From JAMXLO01 sp964427005 (GTDB lineage: Bacteria; Pseudomonadota; Alphaproteobacteria; Acetobacterales; Acetobacteraceae): 64,000 nucleotides of DNA. Shown here one piece after another: positions 25,250-34,817 of the stretch. Made by a program: the position numbers and the translations under genes. Location of the stretch: NCBI GenBank assembly GCA_964427005.1, contig CAYRTL010000008.1, positions 1 to 64,000 of the forward strand, read 5' to 3'. Positions within the stretch are counted from its first letter, which is position 1. Every line of letters starts with the position of its first letter. The notes beneath the pieces were generated by a model. That model saw only the letters and a program-made list of their open reading frames with translations, made no database searches and was not told the origin of the DNA.

Positions 25250-26029
25250 ATGGGCTACTGGGGGAAGATCATCGGCGGGGTTGCCGGCTTTGCCGTTGGC
25301 GGCCCGATGGGTGCCGTCGTCGGCGCCGCCCTCGGCCATGCCGCGGACAGTGGCGGGGCACCCAACCTGCGCGCGCAGTTCGGCGCGCAGACAGCCTGGA
25401 ATCCGGCGCGCATCGCCGCGATGTTCAGCCGCCGGGACCAGCTCTTCGCGATCTGCGTCGTGGTGCTGTCCGCCAAGCTCGCGAAGTGCGACGGGTCGGT
25501 GAAGCGCGAGGAGATCGACGCCTTCAAGCGCCAGTTCCGCATCGCACCCGAGTCGGTGCGCGATATAGGCCGCCTGTTCGATCAGGCGCGAGACAGCGCC
25601 GAAGGCTTCGAAGCATACGCCAGGCAATTAGGCGACGCGTTCGCCGACAATCGCGGCATGCTGGAGGACGTGCTCACCGCGCTGTTCGTCATTGCGCGAG
25701 CCGACGGGCCAATCAACGGTCGCGAAGCGGATTTTCTGCGGCGGACGCAGCGCGGCTTCGGGTTGGACGAGGCGGCATGGAGCCGGGCGCGCGGCACCGC
25801 TCCACCACGCGGCAGCGCGGACGAGCCGGACGCATACGTAGTCCTGGGCGTATCGCGGACTGCCACCGCCGAGGAGATCCGCACCACCTGGAAGCGGCTG
25901 ATGCGCGAGAACCATCCCGACAGCCTGGCAGCGCGCGGCGTGCCCGCCGAGTTCATCGCCCGCGCCAACGAGAAGGTGGCCCGTATCAATGCCGCCTGGG
26001 ACCGCATCAAGCGCGAGCGTGGTTTGTGA
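25250..26029 (+). CDS. TerB-DnaJ co-chaperone, DjlA-like
   Basis: A 259-residue protein. A glycine-rich hydrophobic N-terminus (IIGGVAGFAVGGPMGAVVGAALG) could be a membrane segment. A TerB-like helical domain follows (about 60-185) with LAKCDGSVKREEIDAFK and ARADGPINGREADFL. The C-terminal J domain (about 195-258) has YVVLGVSRTATAEEIRTTWKRLM and the essential HPD in ENHPDS. This is the DjlA layout, which stimulates DnaK at the inner membrane. Its stop overlaps the start of ampD (GTGA). Confidence 0.88.
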   Translation: MGYWGKIIGGVAGFAVGGPMGAVVGAALGHAADSGGAPNLRAQFGAQTAWNPARIAAMFSRRDQLFAICVVVLSAKLAKCDGSVKREEIDAFKRQFRIAPESVRDIGRLFDQARDSAEGFEAYARQLGDAFADNRGMLEDVLTALFVIARADGPINGREADFLRRTQRGFGLDEAAWSRARGTAPPRGSADEPDAYVVLGVSRTATAEEIRTTWKRLMRENHPDSLAARGVPAEFIARANEKVARINAAWDRIKRERGL

Positions 26030-26733
26030 GCCTGCGCATCCACGAGCTGCCAAGCCCCAATCACGATGACCGGCCGGCAGGCATCCCGATCGACGTGCTG
26101 ATCCTTCATTACACCGGTATGCCCAGCGCCCAGGAGGCGATTGATCGCCTGCGCGATCCAGCTGCGCGCGTGTCGTCGCATTACCTGGTGGATGAGGACG
26201 GCGCGGTGCTGCGGTTGGTTCCGGAGGAGCGGCGTGCCTGGCATGCCGGCATCTCCTATTGGCGCGGCCACACTGAGTTGAATGCACGCTCAATCGGGAT
26301 TGAAATCGTCAATCCCGGGCACGAATGGGGCTACCGCGACTTTTCGGCCTTACAGATGGCCGCTGTATGCGATCTGTGCCTTGCCATCCTGTCGCGGCAT
26401 CCCATCCCGGCGCGCAACGTCGTCGCGCATAGCGACGTCGCGCCTGATCGCAAGGAAGACCCTGGCGAACGCTTCGATTGGCGGGGGCTGGCGGAGAACG
26501 GTGTCGGGCTATGGCCTTCATCGTCAGATGGCGGGGCCAAGCCGCACCATGACGAGGGGGTGCATGTTCAGGCTGCACTCACTGACATAGGCTATCGTGT
26601 GGATCTGCCGCTGCCGGTCGTGCTGCGTGCCTTTCAGCGCCGTTGGCGGCCGGAAGCGATCACCGGCGAGGCCGACGCGGGTACGCTCGCACTTCTCAAT
26701 GCGGTGCAGCGGCTTGTCGCAGATACCAGGTAA
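26026..26733 (+). CDS. ampD: N-acetylmuramoyl-L-alanine amidase AmpD type
   Basis: Cleaves the peptide from (anhydro)MurNAc during cell-wall recycling. The 235-residue protein begins at GTG 26026, overlapping the DjlA-like stop by four bases. Zinc ligands are in LILHYTG and VVAHSDVAPDRKEDPG (two His and one Asp), with the Glu of IGIEIVN. A C-terminal peptidoglycan-binding-like segment (VVLRAFQRRWRPEAITGEADAGTLALL) follows. The gene for AnmK at 6 kb acts in the same recycling route. The last 38 bases overlap the M20 amidohydrolase gene on the other strand. Confidence 0.9.
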   Translation: MSLRIHELPSPNHDDRPAGIPIDVLILHYTGMPSAQEAIDRLRDPAARVSSHYLVDEDGAVLRLVPEERRAWHAGISYWRGHTELNARSIGIEIVNPGHEWGYRDFSALQMAAVCDLCLAILSRHPIPARNVVAHSDVAPDRKEDPGERFDWRGLAENGVGLWPSSSDGGAKPHHDEGVHVQAALTDIGYRVDLPLPVVLRAFQRRWRPEAITGEADAGTLALLNAVQRLVADTR

Positions 26734-27970
26734 GCAGCGACGCACCTGCCATGAAATCGTCGATCGTCATTGCCTCACGCGGATTGTGGCTGCCATTTTC
26801 GTTGCGGACGAAAATCATGCCCATCGGCACGCCAACTTCGGCGAACGCGGCCGCGTCGTGCGAGGCCGGACTACCCAAATCCAGCACAGGAATGCCCAAC
26901 TCGTCGGCCCCCTTCTTCAAGGCTGACCTGATCGTCTGATCCACTGGCCCCACCGCGGCGCGCGCTTTCGGTCCGCGATGGAAGCGCACGCCTCGGCGCT
27001 GTTCGATGCCGGCGATGATCGCATCGACCTTGCGATCGAGTTCCGCCAATACCGCTTCATCATAGGCGCGCACATCGAGGCTGAAATGGAAGGCGCCGGG
27101 CACGATGGTGAGGCCATGCGCGGCAGGATCGGTATGGAACCGGCCGATGGTGCAAGCCATCGGGATGCCCTTCGCTTCGTACTCCTCCCACACGCGGTCC
27201 AGTTCCATGGCGAATTCCGCCCCGGCCATGGCGGCGTCGCGCCGGAAGCGGCGCGGTAGGCCGACATGATCATGGCTGCCCTCGATGGACGCGTTGGGAT
27301 AGCGGAAATTGCCAGGAATGCCGGTGCAGATCGCCACTGGCCGCCCGGCCTCGACCAGACTCGGTGCCTGCTCGATATGCAATTCGACATAGGCGCGCAG
27401 TTTCGCGGGATCGAGGAAACGATCTCGCGCACGCAGCGCGTCTGGATCGCCCCCGCATTCGGCGATGTGCTCGGCGAGCGTCCGACCGGTATCGATGCGT
27501 CGCACGTCCAGCGCGCCATCCGGCAGGGTGCCGAGTGCACCACGGCTGCCGATATAGGACACCTGGAACCAGATACTCTCTTCGGCGCGAATGCCCATCA
27601 CGGTGAGATCGCAGTCCAGCCTGACGCCGGCGCGTTGCAGCGCGGCGGCCGCGACCAGGCCGGCGACCACGCCCGCTGCTCCATCGAAGTTGCCGCCATG
27701 CGGGACTGAATCGAGATGTGAGCCGACGATGATTCGCTTTGCCTGTGGATCGCGGCCGGGCAGGGTCATGTAGAGATTGGCCGCCGCGTCGTGTTCGATG
27801 TGCAGTCCAAGCCGCTGTGCGACCGCTGTCACCGTTGCATGGGCACGCTGTTCGCCTGCGCCATATGGGTCGCGTGATACACCTGGTTCATCGAGACCGT
27901 CGCGGCGAAGTTGATCGAACAGCGACTCCGCCAGTTCGCGCTGTTCGGATACTGCTGCGCTAAGTTCCAT
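26696..27970 (-). CDS. M20-family amidohydrolase (N-carbamoyl-amino acid hydrolase / allantoate amidohydrolase type)
   Basis: A 424-residue zinc enzyme. The metal sites typical of the family are present: GSHLDSVPHGGNFDGAAGV (His and bridging Asp), RAEESIWF (Glu pair), VELHIEQ, and a C-terminal SPASHDAAAF with the last histidine. The substrate, such as a carbamoyl amino acid or ureide, cannot be read from the sequence. Its start lies within the 3' end of glgA (11-base overlap), so it is the last gene of the glgC-glgA operon although functionally unrelated. Confidence 0.87.
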   Translation of the reverse strand: MELSAAVSEQRELAESLFDQLRRDGLDEPGVSRDPYGAGEQRAHATVTAVAQRLGLHIEHDAAANLYMTLPGRDPQAKRIIVGSHLDSVPHGGNFDGAAGVVAGLVAAAALQRAGVRLDCDLTVMGIRAEESIWFQVSYIGSRGALGTLPDGALDVRRIDTGRTLAEHIAECGGDPDALRARDRFLDPAKLRAYVELHIEQAPSLVEAGRPVAICTGIPGNFRYPNASIEGSHDHVGLPRRFRRDAAMAGAEFAMELDRVWEEYEAKGIPMACTIGRFHTDPAAHGLTIVPGAFHFSLDVRAYDEAVLAELDRKVDAIIAGIEQRRGVRFHRGPKARAAVGPVDQTIRSALKKGADELGIPVLDLGSPASHDAAAFAEVGVPMGMIFVRNENGSHNPREAMTIDDFMAGASLLTWYLRQAAAPH

Positions 27971-29420
27971 TATAGCTACCCTCGGTCAATTCCCGGTACA
28001 ATCCCGCGTATTGGCCTGCGGGCCTGTGCCAGCTCACGTCGGTCTGCATCGCATTCCGCTGCAGCCGCCGCCAAACATCCGGCTGCCGCCAAACCGATAG
28101 CGCCCGCAGGATCGCCGCAGCCAGCATGTCCGCAGTGACCGGCGAAAAGTGAAAGCCGGTGCCCACACCCGACGCCATCGCCATCTCGTTCGCATCGATG
28201 ACCGTATCGCACAGGCCACCGACATGTGCGACCACGGGCAGCGCGCCGTAGCGCATGGCGCAGAGTTGCGTCAGTCCGCATGGCTCGAAACGCGATGGCA
28301 CCAGCAGCGCATCACAGCCGCCCTGGATCAGGTGCGCAAGGCGTTCGTCATAGCCGAACTGCACGGCAATGTTGTTGCCGGACCGTGCCGCCGCGGCACG
28401 CAGCCCCGCCTCGAGCGGAGGATTGCCACTGCCGATCAGCACCAGCTGCGTGCCGCTTTCGAGCAGCACCGGTAATGTCGCGAGCACAAGGTCGATCCCC
28501 TTTTGCTCCGATAGCCGGCTGATCACGCCAAACAACAACCTGGACGGATCCGGCTGCAAACCAAGCATTGTCTGCAGCATCTTCTTGTTCACCGCTCTCT
28601 CGGCGATCCGATCGCAATCGAACTGCGCCGCGAGATGTGGATCGTGTGACGGGTCCCAGATAGCCGTATCGATGCCGTTGAGAATGCCCGATAGCACGCG
28701 GGCGCGGGTACGCAGCAGCCCGTCCATGCCCATGCCGCCTGATGGTGTTCGAATCTCCGCCGCATATGTCGGCGATACTGTGGTGATCCGGTCCGCGAAC
28801 TGCACGCCCGCTTTCAGATACCCGATGGCGCCGTAATACTCGACACCGTCGATGCTGTAGGCGCTGTCGGGCAGGCCAAGAGCATGCAGCAGATAGGCAG
28901 GAAACTGCCCTTGGAACGCCAGATTGTGAATCGTCATCACTGTCGGCGTGGTCGCGCCTGCGTAGTGTAGATACGCCGGTACCAACCCAGTCTGCCAGTC
29001 ATGCGCGTGCACCACGTCCGGTCGATACCCGTCGACCAGGCCGTCCGCGAGCAATGCTGCAACGCGTGACAGGGCGGCAAAGCGAAACGCGTTGTCCGGC
29101 CAGTCACTGCCGTCAGGTTGCCGATAAGGGTCACCATCGCGGGCGTAAAGGTGCGGCGCGTCGATTACGAACAGCTCCAGCTCTGCGGCTTTGGCGGCGA
29201 CGATGCGCGCCTCACCGCCGAACAGGTCGTTCAGACGAGATACGACCACACCACCTTCCAACGCACGCAGCACCGCCGGATAGCCAGGCACCAAAGATCG
29301 CGTGGCGACGCCGTGTTCCACCAGCGCACCGGGCAGCGCACCCGCCACATCGGCGAGGCCACCTGTCTTGATCAGCGGAAAAATCTCCGAGACGACAGCG
29401 AGAACGTTCAGTGGCGCCAT
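27960..29420 (-). CDS. glgA: glycogen synthase
   Basis: Transfers glucose from ADP-glucose to growing glycogen. From ATG 29420 the protein is 486 residues, with the N-terminal ADP-glucose-binding KTGGLADV, the GT5 segments HAHDWQTGLVPAYL and TIHNLAFQGQFP, and the C-terminal PSRFEPCGLTQLCAMRYG. The start was chosen because it overlaps the glgC stop as TGATG, giving translational coupling; an upstream in-frame start at 29459 would add 13 residues. No branching enzyme gene is in the window. Confidence 0.94.
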   Translation of the reverse strand: MAPLNVLAVVSEIFPLIKTGGLADVAGALPGALVEHGVATRSLVPGYPAVLRALEGGVVVSRLNDLFGGEARIVAAKAAELELFVIDAPHLYARDGDPYRQPDGSDWPDNAFRFAALSRVAALLADGLVDGYRPDVVHAHDWQTGLVPAYLHYAGATTPTVMTIHNLAFQGQFPAYLLHALGLPDSAYSIDGVEYYGAIGYLKAGVQFADRITTVSPTYAAEIRTPSGGMGMDGLLRTRARVLSGILNGIDTAIWDPSHDPHLAAQFDCDRIAERAVNKKMLQTMLGLQPDPSRLLFGVISRLSEQKGIDLVLATLPVLLESGTQLVLIGSGNPPLEAGLRAAAARSGNNIAVQFGYDERLAHLIQGGCDALLVPSRFEPCGLTQLCAMRYGALPVVAHVGGLCDTVIDANEMAMASGVGTGFHFSPVTADMLAAAILRALSVWRQPDVWRRLQRNAMQTDVSWHRPAGQYAGLYRELTEGSYNGT

Positions 29421-30682
29421 CACCTCAAGCGGTCGAGCATCGGCTGCGTGATCAGGCAAACACCCTGCTCGGTGCGGCGGAACCGTTCCGCGTCAGCCAG
29501 CGGATCCTCACCGACCACCAGGCCTTCCGGAATCCGCACGCCGCGATCGACAATGACGTTGCTCAGGCGAGCGGAGCGGCCGATATCGCAATAGGGCATC
29601 ACCACTGTGCTCTCGATACTGGCAAACGAGTGCGCGTGCACGCCGGTGAACAGCAGTGAATTCCGTAAGGAAGCACCGGAGATGATGCAGCCGCCCGAGA
29701 CGAGTGAACTGACCGCCTGGCCGCGCCTGCCTTCCTGGTCGTGCACGAACTTCGCCGGCGGGGTGACTTCGCCATAGGTCCATATCGGCCACTCGCGATC
29801 GTAAAGATCGAGCGCCGGCGTCACGTGGGTCAGATCGATGTTGGCCTGCCAGAAGGCGTCGAGCGTGCCGACATCACGCCAGTATGCCTCGGCTTCGAAA
29901 CCGGAGCGGACACAGGACTCGGTGAAGCGGTGCACCAGCGCCTTCCCGTGCTTCACCAGATACGGGATCAGATCCTTGCCAAAATCGCGACTGGAATTCG
30001 GATCCGCGGCGTCGCGTCGAAGCTGGTCGAACAGGAAGCTTGTGGCGAACACGTAAATGCCCATGCTGGCCAGTGCCTTGTCTGGCTTGTCCGGCATGCC
30101 AGGCGGATCCTTCGGTTTCTCCAGGAACGAGGTGATCCGGTCCTCCGTATCCACGGCCATGACACCGAACGCGGACGCCTCTTCGCGTGGCACCTCGATG
30201 CAGCCCACCGTCACGTCGGCCTGACGCTCGTGATGCATTTGCAGCATCGGCTCGTAGTCCATCTTGTAGACATGGTCGCCGGCCAGAACGATGATGTGGT
30301 CCGGGCCGTAGCTCTCGATGATGTCGATGTTCTGGTAAACCGCATCGGCCGTTCCGGCATACCATTCGGTTTCCGACACGCGTTGTGATGCGGGCAGGAT
30401 GTCGAAGCTCTCGTTGCGTTCGACACGGAAGAAATTCCAGCCACGTTGCAGGTGCCGGATCAGGCTGTGTGCCTTGTACTGCGTCGCCACACCAATACGG
30501 CGGATGCCGGAATTCAGCGCATTCGACAACGCGAAATCGATGATGCGCGACTTGCAGCCGAAGAACACCGCGGGTTTGGCGCGCCGATCGGTCAACTCCA
30601 TCAGTCGGCTGCCGCGCCCTCCTGCCAGCACATAGGCCATCGTGGTTCGCGAGATGGGTCCGGCTTTCGGGATGGCCAGCAT
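29420..30682 (-). CDS. glgC: glucose-1-phosphate adenylyltransferase
   Basis: Makes ADP-glucose, the controlled step of glycogen synthesis. The 420-residue protein has the nucleotide-binding YVLAGGRGSRLMELTDRRAKPAVFFG near residue 17, RIIDFALSNALNSGI, the WYAGTADAVYQN segment, GDHVYKMDY, and the C-terminal left-handed helix with an ISGASLRNSLLF repeat. Length and motifs are standard. It leads the glgC-glgA-amidohydrolase operon. Two hairpins lie in the 74 bases upstream. Confidence 0.95.
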   Translation of the reverse strand: MLAIPKAGPISRTTMAYVLAGGRGSRLMELTDRRAKPAVFFGCKSRIIDFALSNALNSGIRRIGVATQYKAHSLIRHLQRGWNFFRVERNESFDILPASQRVSETEWYAGTADAVYQNIDIIESYGPDHIIVLAGDHVYKMDYEPMLQMHHERQADVTVGCIEVPREEASAFGVMAVDTEDRITSFLEKPKDPPGMPDKPDKALASMGIYVFATSFLFDQLRRDAADPNSSRDFGKDLIPYLVKHGKALVHRFTESCVRSGFEAEAYWRDVGTLDAFWQANIDLTHVTPALDLYDREWPIWTYGEVTPPAKFVHDQEGRRGQAVSSLVSGGCIISGASLRNSLLFTGVHAHSFASIESTVVMPYCDIGRSARLSNVIVDRGVRIPEGLVVGEDPLADAERFRRTEQGVCLITQPMLDRLR

Positions 30683-30706
30683 GGGTTGCTCCGATCAGGC
30701 GTGGTC

Positions 30707-30757
30707 CCGGGCGCCAGCCCGGTCTTCAACCGTCATGGGTGGGCTCGACCCGCCCAT
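30707..30757. repeat. intergenic palindromic repeat, copy B
   Basis: Two hairpins in the spacer between the monooxygenase-like gene and glgC: CCGGGC/GCCCGG at 30707-30722 and ATGGGTGGG/CCCGCCCAT at 30735-30757 with one G-T pair. The linking TCTTCAAC-CGTCATGG resembles the junction in copies A and C. No T-run follows, so intrinsic termination is doubtful. Confidence 0.6.
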
Positions 30758-31620
30758 CAGGTGTCGGCAAGCTCCGTCAGGATGCGATCGCGCGTGGCGG
30801 TGTCGCTGTCATCGTGCACCGGCTGGATGCAGACCTGCGTCGCGCCGGCGGCGAAATGCGCACGCAGGCCTTCCTGGACCTTCGCCTTGCCACCCCACAA
30901 CACCATCGCGTCGATGAATCGATCAGATCCGCCATTCGCCAGATCGGCCTCCGTGAAGCCGATGCGCAACCAGTTGTTGCGGTAGTTATCCAGCACCATG
31001 TAGCGCGACAGCTCCTTGCGTCCCAACGCACGCGCCTTCGCCGCGTCGGTTTCCAGCGTAACCTTCTGTTCCGCCACCAGCCATTTGTTCGGCCCCAGGA
31101 TACGTGCGGCTTCGGCAGTGTGTTGCGGAGTGGTGTTGTAGGGGAGCGCGCCACGGGTATGAGTCGCGGCCAGCTTCAGCATCAGCGGCCCCAGTGCGGC
31201 GATAGCAATCGGCCAGTTCTCCGAGCCCGGCTCGCCCTTGGTGATGCCCTCGAGATACGCGCGCATGGCTGGCACCGGCTTTTCGTACTTATGGCCGCGT
31301 ATGCCTTCCACCATCGGCACATGGCTGACGCCGAGACCAAGGATGAACCGGTCACCATAAAGGGACTGCAGCGAAAGCAGTCCGCGCCGCGAGGTAAACG
31401 CATCGCGCGCGTAGATCGATGCGATCGAGCTGCCAAGTTTCAGCTTCGTCGTGTTGTGTAGCATGAACCCGCCGACTGACAGCGATTCGTAGCCACGGGA
31501 TTCGGGATACCACAACGTGTCATAGCCGAGGCGTTCGACAGTCTGCACGAATTGTTTGATCTGCTGGGGGCCACCCAGCTTGTCAGTGGAATACCATACG
31601 CCGAGCCGACCGAGTTCCAT
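30757..31620 (-). CDS. LLM-class oxidoreductase (F420-type subfamily)
   Basis: A 287-residue TIM-barrel luciferase-like protein: GRLGVWYSTDKLG, LGYDTLWYPESRGYESL, a G-S-S-I-A strand (LKLGSSIASIYARD), and LYGDRFILGLGVSHVP. The N-terminal pattern resembles probable F420-dependent members; the cofactor is not certain. The stop codon lies at the edge of a repeat hairpin. It is 12 bases after a CoA-transferase gene in a minus-strand pair, suggesting a shared catabolic role. Confidence 0.8.
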   Translation of the reverse strand: MELGRLGVWYSTDKLGGPQQIKQFVQTVERLGYDTLWYPESRGYESLSVGGFMLHNTTKLKLGSSIASIYARDAFTSRRGLLSLQSLYGDRFILGLGVSHVPMVEGIRGHKYEKPVPAMRAYLEGITKGEPGSENWPIAIAALGPLMLKLAATHTRGALPYNTTPQHTAEAARILGPNKWLVAEQKVTLETDAAKARALGRKELSRYMVLDNYRNNWLRIGFTEADLANGGSDRFIDAMVLWGGKAKVQEGLRAHFAAGATQVCIQPVHDDSDTATRDRILTELADT

Positions 31621-31632
31621 TCGTGCCTCCCC

Positions 31633-32820
31633 TTAAACCACCCCCGCGGCACGGAAGCTTGCGATATCCCCGCCGCTATAGCCAAGCTCACCCAGCACTT
31701 CATCCGTGTGCTGCCCAAGTCTCGGAGGCGGCCGATCGACACGCGGTCCGTCATGCGCGAACGTGAACGCTGCGACCGGAACAGTAAACGGACCGTTGAT
31801 GCCCGGCACGCTCTCATGCCGATGCAACACGCCGCGCGAGGCAATCTGCGGATCGGCGAGCGCCTCGCCCATGGTACGCACACGCGAGGCCGGTACGTGG
31901 CGTTCCTGCAGCCATGCTTCCCACTCCGCTGCGCTGCGCGTCAGCATAATCTCCGCCAGCAGCTTCTCCTCGCGATCACGATCGGCATGACGTTCGTCGT
32001 TGGTGCGCTTGATCATCTCTGGATGTTCCAGCACCGTCCATAACCGCTTCTGCTGCCTCAGGTTGGACGCGCCCAACATCACGATCCCGTCCTTTGTCTG
32101 GTACGCCATGCTGGTCGCATGCGGCATGCGGTTGCCGGACGGCTTTGGATGATGGCCGTTACGCATGTAACCGGTGACGTGAGAGGCCATGAGGATGATC
32201 GCGACATCCAGCATAGCCATATCGATGCGCTGGCCTTGGCCGGTGCGCTCGCGCTGGAACAGCGCGGCCGAAAGCGCGAAGGCGCCCATCGTGCCGGTAG
32301 AGTAGTCGATCGCGGGCGCGCCGATCTTGACCGGGTTCACCTGGGGCGTGCCTGTCATTGCCATGATGCCCGAGGTGGACTGGATGACGTGGTCATACGC
32401 GGTCTGCTCGCGCCGGGGCCCACCCTGACCGAAAGCAGAGAAGGATGCATAGATCAGCTTGGGATTGATCTTGCGCATCTCCTCATAGCCCAGACCGAGC
32501 GCTTCGAATGCGCCAGGCCGATAGTTCTCCACCAGCACATCGGCGGTAGCGACCAGCTTCTTCAGGATCTCACGTCCCTGCTCGGTCTTCAGGTTCAGAG
32601 TGATGGCCCGTTTGTTGGACCCTTGCGTCAGGAAGCCGGTGCCCATGCCCGCATGATTCAGATCGTTGTCGCTACCTGAGTCACGGCTTTGATCGGGATC
32701 ATCCGGATGTTCCACCTTGATCACATCGGCGCCCATCAGGCCGAGTTGATAGGCGGCGAATGGCCCGGCCAGAACATGGGTGATGTCGATGATCCGGATG
32801 CCTTCGAACGGACGCGCCAT
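31633..32820 (-). CDS. CaiB/BaiF-family CoA transferase
   Basis: Family III CoA transferase of 395 residues, moving CoA between carboxylic acids. The N-terminal GIRIIDITHVLAGPFAAYQLGLMGADVIKVEHP, RAITLNLKTEQGREILKKLV, the catalytic Asp region FSAFGQGGP and the LGQHTDEVLGELGY ending are typical. It is divergent from an enoyl-CoA hydratase and followed by the LLM-class gene. The group implies degradation of a branched, alicyclic or similar acid activated by CoA transfer; the actual substrate is unknown. Confidence 0.9.
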   Translation of the reverse strand: MARPFEGIRIIDITHVLAGPFAAYQLGLMGADVIKVEHPDDPDQSRDSGSDNDLNHAGMGTGFLTQGSNKRAITLNLKTEQGREILKKLVATADVLVENYRPGAFEALGLGYEEMRKINPKLIYASFSAFGQGGPRREQTAYDHVIQSTSGIMAMTGTPQVNPVKIGAPAIDYSTGTMGAFALSAALFQRERTGQGQRIDMAMLDVAIILMASHVTGYMRNGHHPKPSGNRMPHATSMAYQTKDGIVMLGASNLRQQKRLWTVLEHPEMIKRTNDERHADRDREEKLLAEIMLTRSAAEWEAWLQERHVPASRVRTMGEALADPQIASRGVLHRHESVPGINGPFTVPVAAFTFAHDGPRVDRPPPRLGQHTDEVLGELGYSGGDIASFRAAGVV

Positions 32821-32910
32821 GCCAGTTCCTCCCTGATGATGTGACGGTGGCGCCTTGCCCGCATGGCGTCAACACGCTTGGATGCCACGAACAGGCGGAG
32901 GACGCAGGCG

Positions 32911-33684
32911 ATGTCGGTCGATCTGATCATCGAAGGGCCGGTGGCTAAGATCGTGCTCAACCGGCCGGAGAAGCTGAATGCGCTGACCTACGAGATGCGC
33001 GCGCAGTTGCGCGACTACACGCAGCAGCTTCGCTTCGACGAGAACGTGCGCGCGATCATCGTCACCGGCGAGGGCCGCGCGTTCTGCACAGGTGCCGATG
33101 TGGGCCGCATGCAGCGCGGCGGGCTGCGCGCCGAACGGGAAAAGATGCAGGGCGGCAGCCACGCCTTCCTGCGTACACTGCACGCCACTGAAAAGCCGAT
33201 CATTGCCGCAGTGCGCGGGCCGACGGTCGGTATCGGTTGGAGCATTGCACTGGCCTGCGACCTCATAGTTGCATCTGAAACCGCACGGTTCTCGCAGGTA
33301 TTCCGCCGTATTGGCCTGGCACCTGATGGTGGCGCGATCTGGTTCCTGACGCGCCGCGTCGGGCTTGCACGTGCCAAGGAGCTGGTGTTCACCGCACGGT
33401 TTGTGGAAGCCGCCGAAGCGCTGTCACTGGGCTTGGTGAATTACATCGTGCCGGATGGCGAGCTGATGACGAAGACCGAGGAGCTGGCTAGAGACTTGGC
33501 CACCGGGCCCACTTTCGCTTTCGGGCTGGCGAAGAAGCTGTTCCACATGGCGAGCGGGCCCAGTTACGAGGACTTTCTGGACTACGAAGCCTTCGTGCAG
33601 CCGCAGCTCGATCAGACCGAGGATCACAAGGAAGGCGTGGCGGCATTCCGCGAGAAGCGGAAACCGAGTTTTGTAGGGAGATAG
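32911..33684 (+). CDS. enoyl-CoA hydratase/isomerase family protein
   Basis: A 257-residue crotonase-fold enzyme. The oxyanion-hole segments GRAFCTGADVGRM and GPTVGIGWSIALACDLIVASETARFSQVF are present, as is the RRVGLARAKELVFTARFVEAAEALSLGLVN helix region. The first catalytic Glu of classic hydratases appears replaced, so it may be an isomerase or other crotonase. The ATG at 32911 follows a GGAGG ribosome-binding site; an upstream start at 32863 is less likely. Divergent from the CoA transferase across 90 bases. Confidence 0.88.
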   Translation: MSVDLIIEGPVAKIVLNRPEKLNALTYEMRAQLRDYTQQLRFDENVRAIIVTGEGRAFCTGADVGRMQRGGLRAEREKMQGGSHAFLRTLHATEKPIIAAVRGPTVGIGWSIALACDLIVASETARFSQVFRRIGLAPDGGAIWFLTRRVGLARAKELVFTARFVEAAEALSLGLVNYIVPDGELMTKTEELARDLATGPTFAFGLAKKLFHMASGPSYEDFLDYEAFVQPQLDQTEDHKEGVAAFREKRKPSFVGR

Positions 33685-33712
33685 GCTGCACGGTGGAGGC
33701 CAGTTTTATTTC

Positions 33713-33815
33713 GTCATGCCGGGGCCAATCCTCGGGTCAAGCCCGAGGACATGGCCCCGCCATGACGTTGAAAAACTGCCACTGCCTGTCAAACGATTTA
33801 ACCGGACAGCCGTGG
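33713..33815. repeat. intergenic palindromic repeat, copy C
   Basis: A long nested hairpin at 33713-33766: outer arms GTCATG...CATGAC and CGGGGCCA/TGGCCCCG, inner arms CCTCGGG/CCCGAGG. The adjoining 33767-33815 is the inverted match of the flank of copy A at 8.5 kb. It lies between the converging 3' ends of the enoyl-CoA hydratase and an SDR gene. Confidence 0.78.
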
Positions 33816-33822
33816 GTCACAA

Positions 33823-34737
33823 CTAAACGGGATCCCAGGGATAGACGTCGCGGGTGCGCTCGAGCGGCGTGAAGCTGTTCTTCACCGCCGGCAGCCAATG
33901 TTCAGCGAGCTTCTCCGGCGTCCAGCCATCGGTGCGGGCCACGATACGGATCGGGCGCGGCTGGTTGTACAGATACACCTCGTTCCCGCGCACACCGAAG
34001 ATCTGCCCGGAAACGCCTTCCGCTGCATCCGTGCCCAGAAACGCGATCAACTGCGCGATATGATCGGGCCGCGTTCTTTCGGCGCGCGCTTTCAACTGCT
34101 CCTCGCTCTGCCCGGGCACGGTCTCGATCATGCGGCTGAACGCGTGCGGGCCGATGCAGTTGGAGCGAATCTTGTAGCGCTGCATGTCCATCGCAATGTT
34201 GCGCGAGAGGCCCGCAATACCCAGCTTCGCCGCGCCGTAATTCGTCTGTCCGACAGAGCCGATAAGACCCGAGGTGGACGTGATGTGCACGAAGCACCCG
34301 CTTTCCTGCTTGCGGAAATACGGCACCGCGGCGCGGCTGACATAGAACGCACCGTACAGGTGCACCTTGATCACCGCGTCCCATTCCTCGGGTGACATGT
34401 AGTGAAACATGCGGTCGCGCAAGATGCCCGCGTTGTTCACCACCATGTCGATGCGACCGAAATTGTCGATCGCCGTCTGCACGATCTTCTGCGCGTTCTC
34501 CCACTCGGCGACGCTGTCGGTGTTCGCGACGGCGCGCCCCTGGCCGTTCGCCTGAGTGATCTCGGCGACCACCTGCTGCGCCGGGCCGACATCATGGCCC
34601 TCGCCGGTCACCGCGGCGCCGACATCGTTCACGACGACCTTCGCGCCATTCGCTGCCAGGCAGATCGCGGTCGCGCGCCCGATGCCGCGCCCCGCGCCGG
34701 TGACCACGGCAACCTTGCCGTCAAGCATTCCAGCCAT
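33823..34737 (-). CDS. SDR-family (3R)-hydroxyacyl-CoA dehydrogenase-like protein
   Basis: A 304-residue SDR similar to the dehydrogenase unit of multifunctional enzyme 2: TGAGRGIGRATAICLAANGAKVVVNDVG, NNAGILRDRMFHYMSPEEW, the catalytic Ser in HITSTSGLIGSVG, and NYGAAKLGIAGL with Tyr and Lys. The C-terminal 60 residues extend beyond the core. Start at 34737 is supported by a GGAGG site 8 bases upstream; an in-frame start at 34752 is less likely. Probably oxidises a hydroxyacyl-CoA in the same catabolic group as the CoA transferase and hydratase. Divergent from the next gene. Confidence 0.88.
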   Translation of the reverse strand: MAGMLDGKVAVVTGAGRGIGRATAICLAANGAKVVVNDVGAAVTGEGHDVGPAQQVVAEITQANGQGRAVANTDSVAEWENAQKIVQTAIDNFGRIDMVVNNAGILRDRMFHYMSPEEWDAVIKVHLYGAFYVSRAAVPYFRKQESGCFVHITSTSGLIGSVGQTNYGAAKLGIAGLSRNIAMDMQRYKIRSNCIGPHAFSRMIETVPGQSEEQLKARAERTRPDHIAQLIAFLGTDAAEGVSGQIFGVRGNEVYLYNQPRPIRIVARTDGWTPEKLAEHWLPAVKNSFTPLERTRDVYPWDPV

Positions 34738-34817
34738 ACACGTTCCCTCCACTCATCAGAACCGGGCCAGAATGCGCCGCGCCGCGGCGTGTGTCATCAT
34801 CCCGGCGGAGGTGGGAC